DNA of 64,000 nucleotides from Verrucomicrobiaceae bacterium (GTDB lineage: Bacteria > Verrucomicrobiota > Verrucomicrobiia > Verrucomicrobiales > Verrucomicrobiaceae). A model generated the notes under the pieces. That model searched no databases, was not told the origin of the DNA, and saw only the letters and a list, made by a program, of their open reading frames with translations. Made by a program: the position numbers and the translations under genes. This document shows positions 18,486 to 27,514 of this stretch, piece by piece. The stretch spans positions 62,001-126,000 of the forward strand of contig JAIBCL010000004.1 in NCBI GenBank assembly GCA_019694165.1, given 5' to 3'. The first letter of the stretch is position 1. Each line of letters begins with the position of its first letter.

Positions 18486-19565
18486 ATGTCACAAGCCCTT
18501 CCTGCATTCCCTGTTCCTGAATCTTTGACCAATTTGGTCGGACAATTTCAAGGCCGCTGTCCGGTGTGCAAGCTGCCCGCATACATTAATGGAGTATTTC
18601 AGGGGAGCGAGATGGTGCATGGGGTGCTCTGCACGAGATGCGGAAGCTACAAAATCCAGTTTCCCTTTGCAGCATACTTCAAGCCTGAAGTGCTAAGTCC
18701 GCGTCAGATTGCAACAATTTCGGGCTACATTCGCGAGAACCCAGGAGTGCAGATCTCCACTGAGGAAGATGTGAATTTCCTGTGTGAATTGTCATCGCCA
18801 ACGGTCTCGGAAAAGGCTTCAAAACTCCTGGCTGCCTTGGCGAGACTCCATCCAAAGCCGGGTGTCATTCTAGAAACGACACTTTCGTTTATAGACAATC
18901 AGATGACACACTTCTTGTCGATGCATGGAGAAAAGTTTCCTTCAGACCCCGCAGCGGATCGTGCTGCTTTAGCATTGTTCCCTTGCTTGAGCACATCATG
19001 GACGTGTGATGAGGCTGAACTCCGATTTGTCTTGGTCGAATACTTGAGCAAAGGAGTCGGGCTGCTTGATATCCTAAATGAAGGCGGTCACGGGCAGCCT
19101 ATCCAATTTCAGATATCGCCAAAAGGCTGGGACCACCTTCAATCATCGGGCGTGGCGAATAGTGCTACCGGGTTCGTTGCGATGTGGTTCAGCGGCGAAA
19201 TGGTTCCTGTTTGGGAAAAAGCATTTTATCCAGCCATCAAAGCTGCAGGGTATTCCCCACTGCGAATCGACAAGAAGGAGCACAACAACAAAATTGATGA
19301 TGAGATCATGGCGTCAATCCGGGGTTCCCGGTTTATTGTAGCCGATTTCACTGGTGAGCGAGGGGGCGTCTACTTTGAAGCTGGTTACGCAGGAGGACTT
19401 GGTAAGCCCGTGATTTGGACCGTGCGTAAAGATTGGCTCAACAAGCTTCACTTTGATACGCGCCAGTTCAATCACATTACTTGGTCTGAAGACAACCTAG
19501 CGGGGTTTGCAGAGGCACTGAGGCTTCGGATCGAAGCCACAATTGGAAAAGGTTCCTTTAGATGA
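18486..19565 (+). CDS. Zinc-ribbon protein with nucleoside 2-deoxyribosyltransferase/TIR-like C-terminal domain
   Basis: This 359-residue protein is not one I can name. Residues 25-52 carry two cysteine pairs (CPVC at 25-28, CTRC at 49-52), a probable zinc ribbon. A helical middle of about 65-200 follows. The C-terminal 130 residues start with GFVAMWFS and continue with DDEIMASIRGSRFIVADFT and GGVYFEAGYAGGLGKPVI. This resembles the nucleoside 2-deoxyribosyltransferase/TIR-like fold, with Glu298 in the position of the catalytic Glu of N-glycosidases. Such domains are used as NAD- or nucleotide-cleaving effectors in phage defence. Codon use is clearly less GC-rich than in neighbours, which suggests transfer. 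It follows fic in the same direction and its stop overlaps the next start. The function is inference. Confidence 0.6.
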   Translation: MSQALPAFPVPESLTNLVGQFQGRCPVCKLPAYINGVFQGSEMVHGVLCTRCGSYKIQFPFAAYFKPEVLSPRQIATISGYIRENPGVQISTEEDVNFLCELSSPTVSEKASKLLAALARLHPKPGVILETTLSFIDNQMTHFLSMHGEKFPSDPAADRAALALFPCLSTSWTCDEAELRFVLVEYLSKGVGLLDILNEGGHGQPIQFQISPKGWDHLQSSGVANSATGFVAMWFSGEMVPVWEKAFYPAIKAAGYSPLRIDKKEHNNKIDDEIMASIRGSRFIVADFTGERGGVYFEAGYAGGLGKPVIWTVRKDWLNKLHFDTRQFNHITWSEDNLAGFAEALRLRIEATIGKGSFR

Positions 19566-21139
19566 AATTGGCTTCAATCCTTGAAAGCGTATGTCAGGGG
19601 ACTGCTTTCCTGTTCGCAGCCCTCCAGTCGCAATCGCCTGCGCCCTACGACGCCGCCGACCGCTCTCAGGTGTTCATCGACAAGGTGCTCGTGGCTTCGG
19701 AGAGCGGGGTGAAGTTCACGCTGCATCCGGCGGAGACGCGGAAGCAGCCGGCGGGCTACACGGGGCCGTGGTCGCATCATGACAGCGCACAGGCACCGCT
19801 GACGACGCAGATTCTTCGCGGTGAGGGCGGCGTGTTTGAGACGTGGACGGCGAATGGCTCGCACAAGACGAGTGCGACGGGCTTGGAGTGGACTTCGCCG
19901 CCGATTCCGGGCGATGCGAGCTGGGCGCGGAATTACCTCGTGTGGTTCAGCGTGTTCCCCGATGCGTTGGCGAGTGCGGACGCGCGATACAAGGTCGTTG
20001 CCTTCTCCGCGGGCCGCGATTTGCCGACGGGGCTGAAGGACACCGACCTCGTCACGAACGCCGATGGCACGCAGAGCCGGCTTTGGGACCTGAAAGGCTA
20101 CTACACCTACACCTCGCCCAATGGTCATGCCTTGAAGCCGTTGCGCGACAAAGCGCTCGCCTATCAGAGCAATGGCCAGCCGCAGGGCGACATCATCCGC
20201 GCGTGGTTCGATCAGCGCATGAAGCGCTACGTCGCGTTCACGAAGCTGCGCGGCGGGTCGCGGAAGTTTGGCGTGATGACGAGCGCGGACTTCATCACAT
20301 GGAGCGAGCCGCGTGTCGTTTTCGAAGGCGATGCGCTCGATCAGCAACTGCTGCCTGGCAAACTGCGTGCGGTCGAAAACGTGCTCGCGTCCGACGTGCG
20401 GCCCGGTGAAGCGCAGACGCAGTTTTATCATGTCGGCGGGCCCATTCAGCTCGAAAGCTGCACGCTCGCGCTGCCGCTGGCCTTCTTCAGCACCGGCTAC
20501 GTCGCCGACAAGCCCGACGACGGCGCGAGCGAGTTCCAGCTCGCCATCTCGCGCGATCTCGAGCACTGGAGCCGGCCGTTTCGCGAGCCTGCGATCCCGC
20601 GCGGCAAGGTGGACACGACCTCGCCAAAAGGCACCGACGCCGCGTATCGCGGCAGCGATTGGGACTCGTGCTTCTTCATCGACACGAGCGAGGCGATACC
20701 GATGGGCGACGAACTCTGGCTCTACTACCGCGCCTACAACGTCTCCCACGGCCACCGTGCCTGCTTCGGCCGCGGCAAGCCCTCGGAGCGCGACATCTTC
20801 AAGGGCGGCATCGGCCTCGCCCGCTGGCAGCGTGATCGCTTTGTGTCCGTCGATGCCGGTGAAAAGTCCGGCACGCTCACCACCGTGCCAATGACCTTCA
20901 CCGGCGACCGCCTCGAACTCAATGCCAGCACCACAACCGGAGGCGAGATCAGCGTCGAACTGCTCAATGCCGATGGGAAAGCCATCGCGCGCTCGAAACC
21001 GATCACCGGCGACAACTTGCGGCACGTGGTCGCATGGAAAACGCCGCTCCAACTCGCAACGTGGGCTGGAAAACCAGTCGCGCTGCGGTTTCGACTGCGT
21101 CACGCGCAGTTGTATGCGTTTGCGTTTCGGAAGTCGTGA
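19562..21139 (+). CDS. Five-bladed beta-propeller glycosidase-like secreted protein
   Basis: This 525-residue protein has repeated blades with the sense of a GH43/GH32-type propeller: QVFIDKVLVASESGV, RYVAFTKLRGGSRKFGVMTSADFITWSEP, FQLAISRDLEHWSRP, DSCFFIDTSEAIPMGDELWLYYRAYN. The DxxTWS and DLEHWS phrases are typical of GH43-like blades. The C-terminal 100 residues form a beta-sandwich-like module. It probably acts on plant or algal polysaccharide. The N-terminus (MKLASILESVCQGTAFLFAALQSQ) is a poor signal peptide with an acidic start, and its codons look like the foreign upstream gene. The original 5' end may have been replaced at about 19600. Confidence 0.6.
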   Translation: MKLASILESVCQGTAFLFAALQSQSPAPYDAADRSQVFIDKVLVASESGVKFTLHPAETRKQPAGYTGPWSHHDSAQAPLTTQILRGEGGVFETWTANGSHKTSATGLEWTSPPIPGDASWARNYLVWFSVFPDALASADARYKVVAFSAGRDLPTGLKDTDLVTNADGTQSRLWDLKGYYTYTSPNGHALKPLRDKALAYQSNGQPQGDIIRAWFDQRMKRYVAFTKLRGGSRKFGVMTSADFITWSEPRVVFEGDALDQQLLPGKLRAVENVLASDVRPGEAQTQFYHVGGPIQLESCTLALPLAFFSTGYVADKPDDGASEFQLAISRDLEHWSRPFREPAIPRGKVDTTSPKGTDAAYRGSDWDSCFFIDTSEAIPMGDELWLYYRAYNVSHGHRACFGRGKPSERDIFKGGIGLARWQRDRFVSVDAGEKSGTLTTVPMTFTGDRLELNASTTTGGEISVELLNADGKAIARSKPITGDNLRHVVAWKTPLQLATWAGKPVALRFRLRHAQLYAFAFRKS

Positions 21140-21214
21140 GGTCTGAACGAGTGCTGCGTGAAGCGCGTATAGGCTACTTCGCTTAACTCGCGTCCTTTAA
21201 CGTCAATCTCACTC

Positions 21215-22714
21215 ATGCCGCGCATCCTCATCGCCGAATGCAAACAGGAGGTCTCCACCTTCAATCCCGTGCTGAGCGGTTATGATGACTTCACGATTCG
21301 TCATGGGCAGGCGATCCTCGATTACCATCGTCGCGTGCGCAGTGAGGTGGGCGGGGCGTTGAGTGTGTTCGATGCGACGGCTGACGTTGAACTGGTGCCG
21401 ACATGCAGCTCGCATTTCATCACGTCGGGCGGGACGCTGTCGGATGCGGCGTTTGAGAAGATCGCGGGCGAGATTCTGTCGAGCATCAAGGATGCGCAGC
21501 TGGTGGATGGCGTTTACTTTTCGCTGCATGGCGCGATGGCGACGCAGAGCGAGGGCGATCCTGAAGGCTGGCTGCTGGCGGAGACGCGGAAGATCGTGGG
21601 TGAGCATGTGCCCATCGTGATCTCGCTCGATTTGCATGGTATCCTCACGGATCGGATGCTGGAGCACAGCGATGCGGTGGTGGCGTTTCACACGTATCCG
21701 CACGTCGATTTCTTCAGCACGGGCGAACGCTCCGCGCGGTTGCTGCTGCGCATCGTCGCGGGCGAGGTAAAGCCGGTGACGGCGAAGGTGACGGTGCCTG
21801 CGCTGGTGCGTGGCGATGAATTGATCACTGCGTCAGGTTTGATCTGTCACGCGGTGAATGCGGCGAAGGATATCGAGCAAAGCGCGGGCGGACTCTCTGC
21901 GGCGATGATGTGGGGTAATCCGTTCACCGATGTGCCTGCGCTCGCATCGAACAGCTTCGTGGTTACGGACAACGATCCCGCGCGTGCCGAGCGCGAGGCT
22001 TTGCGCATCGCGAGTCTCTTTTGGGGGCATCACGAGAAGATGCAGGTGCCGCTGACGAGCTTGGTCGATGCAGCACAGATGACGAAGGCGAACTCATCTG
22101 GCACTGTCGTGCTCGTCGATGCGGCAGATGCGACGAGTTCGGGTGCGTCGGGCGACAGCAATGCGATTCTGCGCGCGCTGATTGATGCTGGCTATGAAGG
22201 CACGGCGTTGATTCCCATCGTTGATCCGGCGGCGGTTGAAGCGGCGTTTGTAGCGGGCATTGGCAACGAAGTGAAGACGACCGTCGGCGGAGCGCTGGAT
22301 GCGAAGCGCTTCACGCCGCTGCCGATCATGGGGCGCGTGCGGATGCTGTCCGATGGCTGGTTTCACAGCGAGACAACGCGTGAATTATGGCAGGCAGGAC
22401 GCACGGCAGTGATTCAGGTCGGCGGCATCACGCTCATCGTCACAAGTCGCGCGGTGAGCTTGTATGATCGGGCACTGTTCCTCGCGCACGGCTGTGATCC
22501 GAAGCACTTCGGCGCAGTCGTGGTGAAGTCGCCGCATTGCGAGCCGCACATGTTTAAGGATTGGGCCGCGCTTTACATCGACGTGGATGCGCCGGGTTCG
22601 ACGAGCGCGAATCTGAAGTCACTCGGACACACGAAGTGCGCGCGACCGATGTTTCCGCTGGATGCGGATGTTCCGTTTCAACCTCAAGCTAAACTTTTTC
22701 AACGACACTCATGA
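21215..22714 (+). CDS. M81-family metallopeptidase (MlrC type)
   Basis: This 499-residue protein matches the MlrC family, named for the last enzyme of microcystin degradation; in most bacteria the natural substrate is unknown. The N-terminal signature RILIAECKQEVSTFNP is clear, followed by FSLHGAMAT, SLDLHGILTDRML, the HTYPHVD zinc-ligand region and the C-terminal domain near VVKSPHCEPHMFKDWA. No signal peptide is seen, so it is cytoplasmic. The stop overlaps the start of the enolase-superfamily gene (ATGA), so the pair is translationally coupled. A deleted remnant of the same gene and junction exists at 12563-12787. Confidence 0.9.
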   Translation: MPRILIAECKQEVSTFNPVLSGYDDFTIRHGQAILDYHRRVRSEVGGALSVFDATADVELVPTCSSHFITSGGTLSDAAFEKIAGEILSSIKDAQLVDGVYFSLHGAMATQSEGDPEGWLLAETRKIVGEHVPIVISLDLHGILTDRMLEHSDAVVAFHTYPHVDFFSTGERSARLLLRIVAGEVKPVTAKVTVPALVRGDELITASGLICHAVNAAKDIEQSAGGLSAAMMWGNPFTDVPALASNSFVVTDNDPARAEREALRIASLFWGHHEKMQVPLTSLVDAAQMTKANSSGTVVLVDAADATSSGASGDSNAILRALIDAGYEGTALIPIVDPAAVEAAFVAGIGNEVKTTVGGALDAKRFTPLPIMGRVRMLSDGWFHSETTRELWQAGRTAVIQVGGITLIVTSRAVSLYDRALFLAHGCDPKHFGAVVVKSPHCEPHMFKDWAALYIDVDAPGSTSANLKSLGHTKCARPMFPLDADVPFQPQAKLFQRHS

Positions 22715-23841
22715 AGATCACCGAAATCCGCTGCGCAGGTTTGCGTGGCGCCACCCCCGAAGGCGGCTGGAGTAATGAACTCCGGCCTGAAGATTGCGTT
22801 CACACGCTCGTCACCGTTCACACCGACGAAGGACTCGTCGGACTCGGCAGTGTGTTCACGAACGACGCGCTGGTGAAGGCCGCGCTGGCGGTGCTGGAGC
22901 CGCTCTATCGTGGCGAGAACGCACTGGAGCCGGAACGCGTGAGCGAGAAGCTGCATCAGCACATGTTCTGGCTCGGGCGCGGTGGCTCGATCACGCACGC
23001 GATCAGCGGCATCGACATCGCACTGTGGGATTTGCTTGGAAAGGCCACCGGGCAGCCGGTCGGTCGCTTGCTCGGCGGTCGTTATCGTGAGCGCGTGCAG
23101 CCGTATGCATCGCTGCTGATGGATGAACCGGCGAAGATGAAAGATCATCTGCTCAAGGTGAAGGCGCAGGGCTTTCGCGCCTTCAAGATCGGCTGGGGTC
23201 CGTTTGGGCGTCGCAATGCGAAGACGGATGAAGCCATCGTGAAAACCGCGCGCGAAGCCGTGGGCGCGGAGAACAAACTGATGGTCGATGCGGGCGGCAG
23301 CGACGCGCATTGGACCAACGGCTACAAGTGGGCGCTCAACACGGCGAAGATGCTCGCGGACTATGAGGTGCACTGGTTTGAGGAAGCGCTCGTGCCCGAT
23401 GCGCTCGAAGACTTCGCCAAGCTGCGTGAGCACTCGCCCGTGCCAATCAGCGGAGGCGAGGTGCTGACACGGCGTCAGGCGTTCCAGCCCTTCCTCGAAG
23501 CGCGTGCCTTTGACATCATCCAGCCCGATGTGACGAAAGTTGGCGGCATCAGTGAAGAGCGTCGCATCGCATGGATGGCGCAGGAACATGGCGTGCAATT
23601 CATCCCGCATGGCTGGAACACGGCGGTGGGCCTTGCGGCGGATTTGCATCTCGCGTCGGCGTTCCCCGGCACGGATCTGGTCGAGTATCTCACCGGCTCG
23701 CCTTTCATCGACGAGATTACCGTCGGTGGTTGGAAACTAGACGCGGACGGCATGTTGGAAATTCCGACCAAGCCCGGCCTCGGTCTCGAACTCGATCCCG
23801 ACGCCGTGGCGAAATACACACGCGGCGAGAAGCTGCTGTAG
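22711..23841 (+). CDS. Mandelate racemase/muconate lactonizing enzyme-family sugar-acid dehydratase
   Basis: This 376-residue member of the enolase superfamily has an N-terminal capping domain of about 1-125 and a C-terminal (beta/alpha)7beta barrel. Visible active-site landmarks are AFKIGWG (base region), metal ligands in LMVDAGGSDAHW, HWFEEALVPD and ISGGEVLT, the Asp in IIQPDVTKVGG, and the His in FIPHGWNT that would form the His-Asp dyad. This pattern is typical of acid-sugar dehydratases; the exact sugar is unknown. A hairpin at its stop codon probably ends the transcript. Together with MlrC it may process a sugar-acid or amide-linked substrate. Confidence 0.85.
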   Translation: MKITEIRCAGLRGATPEGGWSNELRPEDCVHTLVTVHTDEGLVGLGSVFTNDALVKAALAVLEPLYRGENALEPERVSEKLHQHMFWLGRGGSITHAISGIDIALWDLLGKATGQPVGRLLGGRYRERVQPYASLLMDEPAKMKDHLLKVKAQGFRAFKIGWGPFGRRNAKTDEAIVKTAREAVGAENKLMVDAGGSDAHWTNGYKWALNTAKMLADYEVHWFEEALVPDALEDFAKLREHSPVPISGGEVLTRRQAFQPFLEARAFDIIQPDVTKVGGISEERRIAWMAQEHGVQFIPHGWNTAVGLAADLHLASAFPGTDLVEYLTGSPFIDEITVGGWKLDADGMLEIPTKPGLGLELDPDAVAKYTRGEKLL

Positions 23842-23859
23842 GAAGCATCGTCAGCTTCC
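23841..23859 (+). terminator. Terminator-like hairpin at the dehydratase stop codon
   Basis: GGAAGC (23841-23846) pairs with GCTTCC (23854-23859) across a 7-nt loop, beginning at the last base of the TAG stop. The stem is short and lacks a T-run, so this is a weak call. Confidence 0.4.
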
Positions 23860-23940
23860 GCGACCAACTCTCCCCGCCGATCAGACGGCAGGTCTGCGCG
23901 ACGGCGCCATTCGCAGCTCTCCGTGTCCTCCAGGTTCGCG

Positions 23941-24951
23941 TCAGAGCTTTGTGTAGCCTGCTGACTGACAAGGCAGGTCCCAGAGCTTCTTCAGTTCGGC
24001 GTCGAGCTTGGTGACGCTGAAGGACACCCCGGCCATCTCCTGACAGGTGACGATGTTGTCCACGATGGTCTGATGCACCTTGATGCCGCGCTTGTCGAGG
24101 ATCGGGCGCGCGGAGCGCAGGAGGATGAGCAGCTCCATCATATGCGTGCTGCCGAGGCTGTTCACGAAGAACACGATTTCATCACCGTCGTTCAGTGGCA
24201 GGTCGTCGCCAAACAGGATGTCCAGCATCTTCGGCGCGAGTTCGTCGGCCGTGCACATCGGGATGAGGCCCACGCCTTTCTCGCCGTGGATGCCCATGCC
24301 CAGGCCGATGACGTCATCGGCCAGTTCAAAGGTCGGCTGACCAGTGGCGGGTATCGAACCGGGCTTCGTGGAGACGCCGACGGAGCGCGTCATGTCCACT
24401 GCCTTCTGTGCGATCCGCACCAGTTCGTCGAGGGAGTCCACGGTCATCGCCGCGGCTCCGGCGAGCTTGGTGATCGGCACCAGGCCGGCGACACCGCGCC
24501 GCTTGTTCTTCTCGGCCGGTGGCGCAGAAGCCACATCGTCGGCGATGATCACAGTCTTCACTTCGATGCCTTCCTCAGCGGCGAGTTCCGCGCCGATGTC
24601 GAAATTCATCACATCGCCCGCGTAGTTGCCGTAGAGATAGAGCACGCCCTTGCCGCGATTCACCGCCTGGGTGGCTTCGAGGACGATGTCAGGCGGCGGC
24701 GCCGCAAAAATTTCTCCGACGGCCGCGCCGTCAGCCATTCCCTTGCCTATGAGGCCGTGGTAGATGGGCTCGTGGCCGCTGCCCCCGCCGACGAGCAGCG
24801 CCGGTGCGTCCGGGCGCAGGTCATTCATCACGATGGAGCGCTTGCCCACACGGCGCGCCTTCCCGTCATACGCGAGCACCAGACCATCGAAGAGTTCGTC
24901 GGCGCATTTGAGGGGATCGTTGATGATTTTCTTCGCGGGATTGGTGCTCAT
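23941..24951 (-). CDS. dhaK: Dihydroxyacetone kinase subunit DhaK
   Basis: This 336-residue protein is the dihydroxyacetone-binding half of the kinase. Dak1 signatures are KKIINDP near the start, LLVGGGSGHEP at about 53-63 (substrate loop), LYLYGNYAGDVMNFD, and GMGIHGEKG, whose His covalently binds dihydroxyacetone. It acts in the cytoplasm with DhaL (ATP or a phosphotransferase subunit as donor), making DHAP for glycolysis. No dhaL gene is adjacent in this window, so the partner must lie elsewhere or the protein works differently. It is convergent with the dehydratase gene. Confidence 0.93.
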   Translation of the reverse strand: MSTNPAKKIINDPLKCADELFDGLVLAYDGKARRVGKRSIVMNDLRPDAPALLVGGGSGHEPIYHGLIGKGMADGAAVGEIFAAPPPDIVLEATQAVNRGKGVLYLYGNYAGDVMNFDIGAELAAEEGIEVKTVIIADDVASAPPAEKNKRRGVAGLVPITKLAGAAAMTVDSLDELVRIAQKAVDMTRSVGVSTKPGSIPATGQPTFELADDVIGLGMGIHGEKGVGLIPMCTADELAPKMLDILFGDDLPLNDGDEIVFFVNSLGSTHMMELLILLRSARPILDKRGIKVHQTIVDNIVTCQEMAGVSFSVTKLDAELKKLWDLPCQSAGYTKL

Positions 24952-25125
24952 GGGCTGCAGTTTGGTTTGGGCCGCCAGCTTTAGCGGGATACCCGGGAGA
25001 ATGCAAGCGCCCTCGCCGTCGAGGCGCGCTCATCGCAGGACGGCGATGCACCAAACCGCCCGTCCAAAAGAGCGATGGACACCCTCGGAGCGATGCGGGT
25101 AAGATCGGGCCAATCAACCACCGCC

Positions 25126-25791
25126 ATGAACCGCTGGGCCGTCCGTGTTTGCATTCTTTATGTCCTCATCATCGCCGTGCTCACGCCGCCGGCCATCATC
25201 CTTGCCTTCGGCGAAAAGGTCACGATGCGCCCGAAGGAACTGCTCGAGCTTTTCACCGCTTGGCAGTTCTGGCTGCTGCTGGCGGTTTTGTTCATCAGTC
25301 AGTACGCCTTGCTGTGCACGCCGGTGGATGTGGCCAGACGCCGGCCCGAGCGACGGGGACCTCTCTGGCCCACCGTCGTCGCGGGCGGCTTCATGGCCGG
25401 GCTCCTCTTCATAGGCCTCGTCGCGGCGGTGGTCGAGGGGCTGCAATTGCCTTTCGAGAGTCCGACGCTGCTCGTCGTGCCCGCTCTGGCAGTGGTGAGT
25501 TGGATCGCATGGGCGGTCGCATTTCATCGCGCCGGCAAAGCGGACCCCGCGCGCATGGTGTCGCGCCAGAGCAACTGGCTCATCAAAGGCAGTGCGCTGG
25601 AGCTGCTCGTCGCCGTGCCAATGCATGTGCTCACGCGGCATCGCAACGAATGCTGCGCCGGCTTCCTCACCTTCACCGGCCTCGCCACCGGCATGGCCGT
25701 GATGCTCTTCGCCTTCGGTCCGGCCGTGTTTTTCCTCTTCGTGGAGCGCTGGCGGCGGCTGCAGCCCGCCGCCATGGCGGCGGACGAGTGA
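25126..25791 (+). CDS. Multi-pass membrane protein of unknown function
   Basis: This 221-residue protein has hydrophobic helices at about 5-27 (VCILYVLIIAVLTPPAIILAF), 43-62, 87-110, 118-140, 155-170 and 178-203 (FLTFTGLATGMAVMLFAFGPAVFFLF). I recognise no family motif. The ATG at 25126 was chosen over the in-frame one at 25075 because the latter adds polar residues before the first helix. An RHRNECC segment between late helices is a possible metal or redox site. It precedes trpA by 42 bp on the same strand. Confidence 0.6.
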   Translation: MNRWAVRVCILYVLIIAVLTPPAIILAFGEKVTMRPKELLELFTAWQFWLLLAVLFISQYALLCTPVDVARRRPERRGPLWPTVVAGGFMAGLLFIGLVAAVVEGLQLPFESPTLLVVPALAVVSWIAWAVAFHRAGKADPARMVSRQSNWLIKGSALELLVAVPMHVLTRHRNECCAGFLTFTGLATGMAVMLFAFGPAVFFLFVERWRRLQPAAMAADE

Positions 25792-25833
25792 CGGGTTTGC
25801 AATGCGGGGAGTATCGCGGTAGATACGCGCCCC

Positions 25834-26646
25834 ATGTCCGATCCTTCCAATCATATCGACGCCCGCTTCTCGGCTCTGAAGAAGGCGGGAAAGCGCGCAT
25901 TCGTCGCCTACATCTGTGCGGGTGATCCGACGCTGGAGAAGACGATCGACATCGTGCTCGCGCTTGAGAAGGCCGGTGTGGATGTCGTGGAACTGGGTGT
26001 GCCGTTTTCCGATCCGCTGGCTGATGGTGTGGTGAATCAAATGGCCGCCGATCGCGCGCTGCGTGCCGGTGCCTCGACGCCGAAGGTGCTGAAGATGATC
26101 GCCGATCTGCGGAAGGTGTCGCAGGTGCCGATCGTGCTCTTCACGTATCTGAATCCCGTTTACACTTATGGCTATGCGAAGTTCCACATCGACGCGGCCG
26201 CAGCCGGTGCCGATGGAGTGCTCGTGCTCGATTTGCCACCGGATGAGGCTGCGGAAAATGCGGAGCTGAAGCCGACGCCGGAACTGCGTCACATCCAGCT
26301 CATCGCGCCGACCTCGCCGGTGGAGCGCATCAAGCAGATCGCCGCGCAGGCGGAAGGTTTTGTTTATTATGTGTCGCGGCTCGGCGTGACCGGTGCGCAG
26401 ACGGAGATCGCCAGCGGCATCGCGGAGCAGGTGGAGATCATCAAGTCGGCCACGGAGGTGCCCGTGTGCGTGGGCTTTGGCGTCTCAAATCCCGACCAGG
26501 CCGCGAAGGTGGCGGGCATGGCCGATGGCGTCGTGGTCGGCAGCGCGATCGTGAAGTTGATCGAGCAAAATGGCGCGTCAGCCGATGTCGCGGACAAGGT
26601 CGGCGCGTTCGTGAAACCGCTTGTCGATGCGGTGAAGTCTGTGTAA
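25834..26646 (+). CDS. trpA: Tryptophan synthase alpha chain
   Basis: This 270-residue TIM-barrel enzyme cleaves indole-3-glycerol phosphate to indole and glyceraldehyde 3-phosphate; indole then channels to TrpB. The active-site phrase VELGVPFSDPLADG contains the catalytic Glu and Asp. The conserved YYVSRLGVTGAQ loop and the phosphate-binding GFGVSNPDQ are present, so the enzyme looks complete. trpB is not in this window. dapF starts 16 bp downstream, so aromatic and lysine genes may share a transcript. Confidence 0.96.
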   Translation: MSDPSNHIDARFSALKKAGKRAFVAYICAGDPTLEKTIDIVLALEKAGVDVVELGVPFSDPLADGVVNQMAADRALRAGASTPKVLKMIADLRKVSQVPIVLFTYLNPVYTYGYAKFHIDAAAAGADGVLVLDLPPDEAAENAELKPTPELRHIQLIAPTSPVERIKQIAAQAEGFVYYVSRLGVTGAQTEIASGIAEQVEIIKSATEVPVCVGFGVSNPDQAAKVAGMADGVVVGSAIVKLIEQNGASADVADKVGAFVKPLVDAVKSV

Positions 26647-26662
26647 ATCCGCCCTCCGCCCC

Positions 26663-27481
26663 ATGAGCAAGACCCTTCAATTCTGGAAGATGAACGGTGC
26701 CGGCAATGACTTCGTCATGCTGGACAATCGCGATCGTTCCCTGAGCCTTTCCAAAGATCAAATCGCCAGCCTTTGCGACCGCCATCGCGGCATCGGCGCG
26801 GACGGATTGCTGTGCGTCGAGCCAGCGACTGACGGCGGCGATTTCAAGATGCGCTATTACAACGCCGACGGTGGCGAAGCCGAGATGTGCGGCAATGGCG
26901 CTCGCTGCTTTGGCCGCTTCGTGAATCGCCTGCATCAGGACTCGCTGAAGTCCATCCGCTTTGAAACGCTCGCGGGCATGATTTCCGCCGAGTTTGAGGG
27001 CGATCAAGTGCGCATCAACATGAGCACGCCGCACAGTCTGAAGCTCAGCCAGTCGCTGCCCGTCGCGGGCGAGCAACTGACCGTGCACTTCGTGAACACA
27101 GGTGTGCCACATGCCGTCGTGTTCGTCGATGATCTCGACAGCGTCGATGTGCGGAAGCTCGGTGCCGGACTGCGTTATCACGAAGCCTTCGCGCCGAAGG
27201 GCACGAATGCGAACTTCGTCAAAGTTGTCGGCCCTGACAGCATCGCCATCCGCACCTACGAGCGCGGCGTCGAAGGCGAAACCCTCGCCTGCGGCACCGG
27301 CATGGTTGCCTGCGGTCTCATTCATCACGAACTCAGCGGCGCGAAGTCGCCCGTATCCGTGAAGGTGAAAGGCGGCGACACCCTCCGCGTCGGCTTTGAC
27401 GAGCCGAGGCCGCACGAATACACGAACGTCACGCTCTTCGGTCCCGCCGATTTTGTTTTCGAGGGGCAGGTGAGCATCTGA
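26663..27481 (+). CDS. dapF: Diaminopimelate epimerase
   Basis: This 272-residue enzyme interconverts LL- and meso-diaminopimelate for lysine and peptidoglycan synthesis in the cytoplasm. The two active-site cysteines are in AEMCGNGARC and ACGTGMVAC, and the N-terminal WKMNGAGNDFVMLDNRD is the family start. It is followed by dapA and preceded by trpA. Its TGA stop falls inside the first unit of a heptamer repeat array that separates it from dapA. Confidence 0.97.
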   Translation: MSKTLQFWKMNGAGNDFVMLDNRDRSLSLSKDQIASLCDRHRGIGADGLLCVEPATDGGDFKMRYYNADGGEAEMCGNGARCFGRFVNRLHQDSLKSIRFETLAGMISAEFEGDQVRINMSTPHSLKLSQSLPVAGEQLTVHFVNTGVPHAVVFVDDLDSVDVRKLGAGLRYHEAFAPKGTNANFVKVVGPDSIAIRTYERGVEGETLACGTGMVACGLIHHELSGAKSPVSVKVKGGDTLRVGFDEPRPHEYTNVTLFGPADFVFEGQVSI

Positions 27482-27505
27482 AATTTGAAATCCGAAATCT
27501 GAAAT
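27478..27505 (+). repeat. Four tandem heptamers between dapF and dapA
   Basis: Four copies of YYGAAAT (CTGAAAT, TTGAAAT, CCGAAAT, CTGAAAT) run without gaps from 27478 to 27505. The dapF stop codon lies in the first copy and the dapA start is 9 bp after the last. The array occupies the place where a ribosome-binding site for dapA would be. Confidence 0.85.
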
Positions 27506-27514
27506 CCGCCCGCC

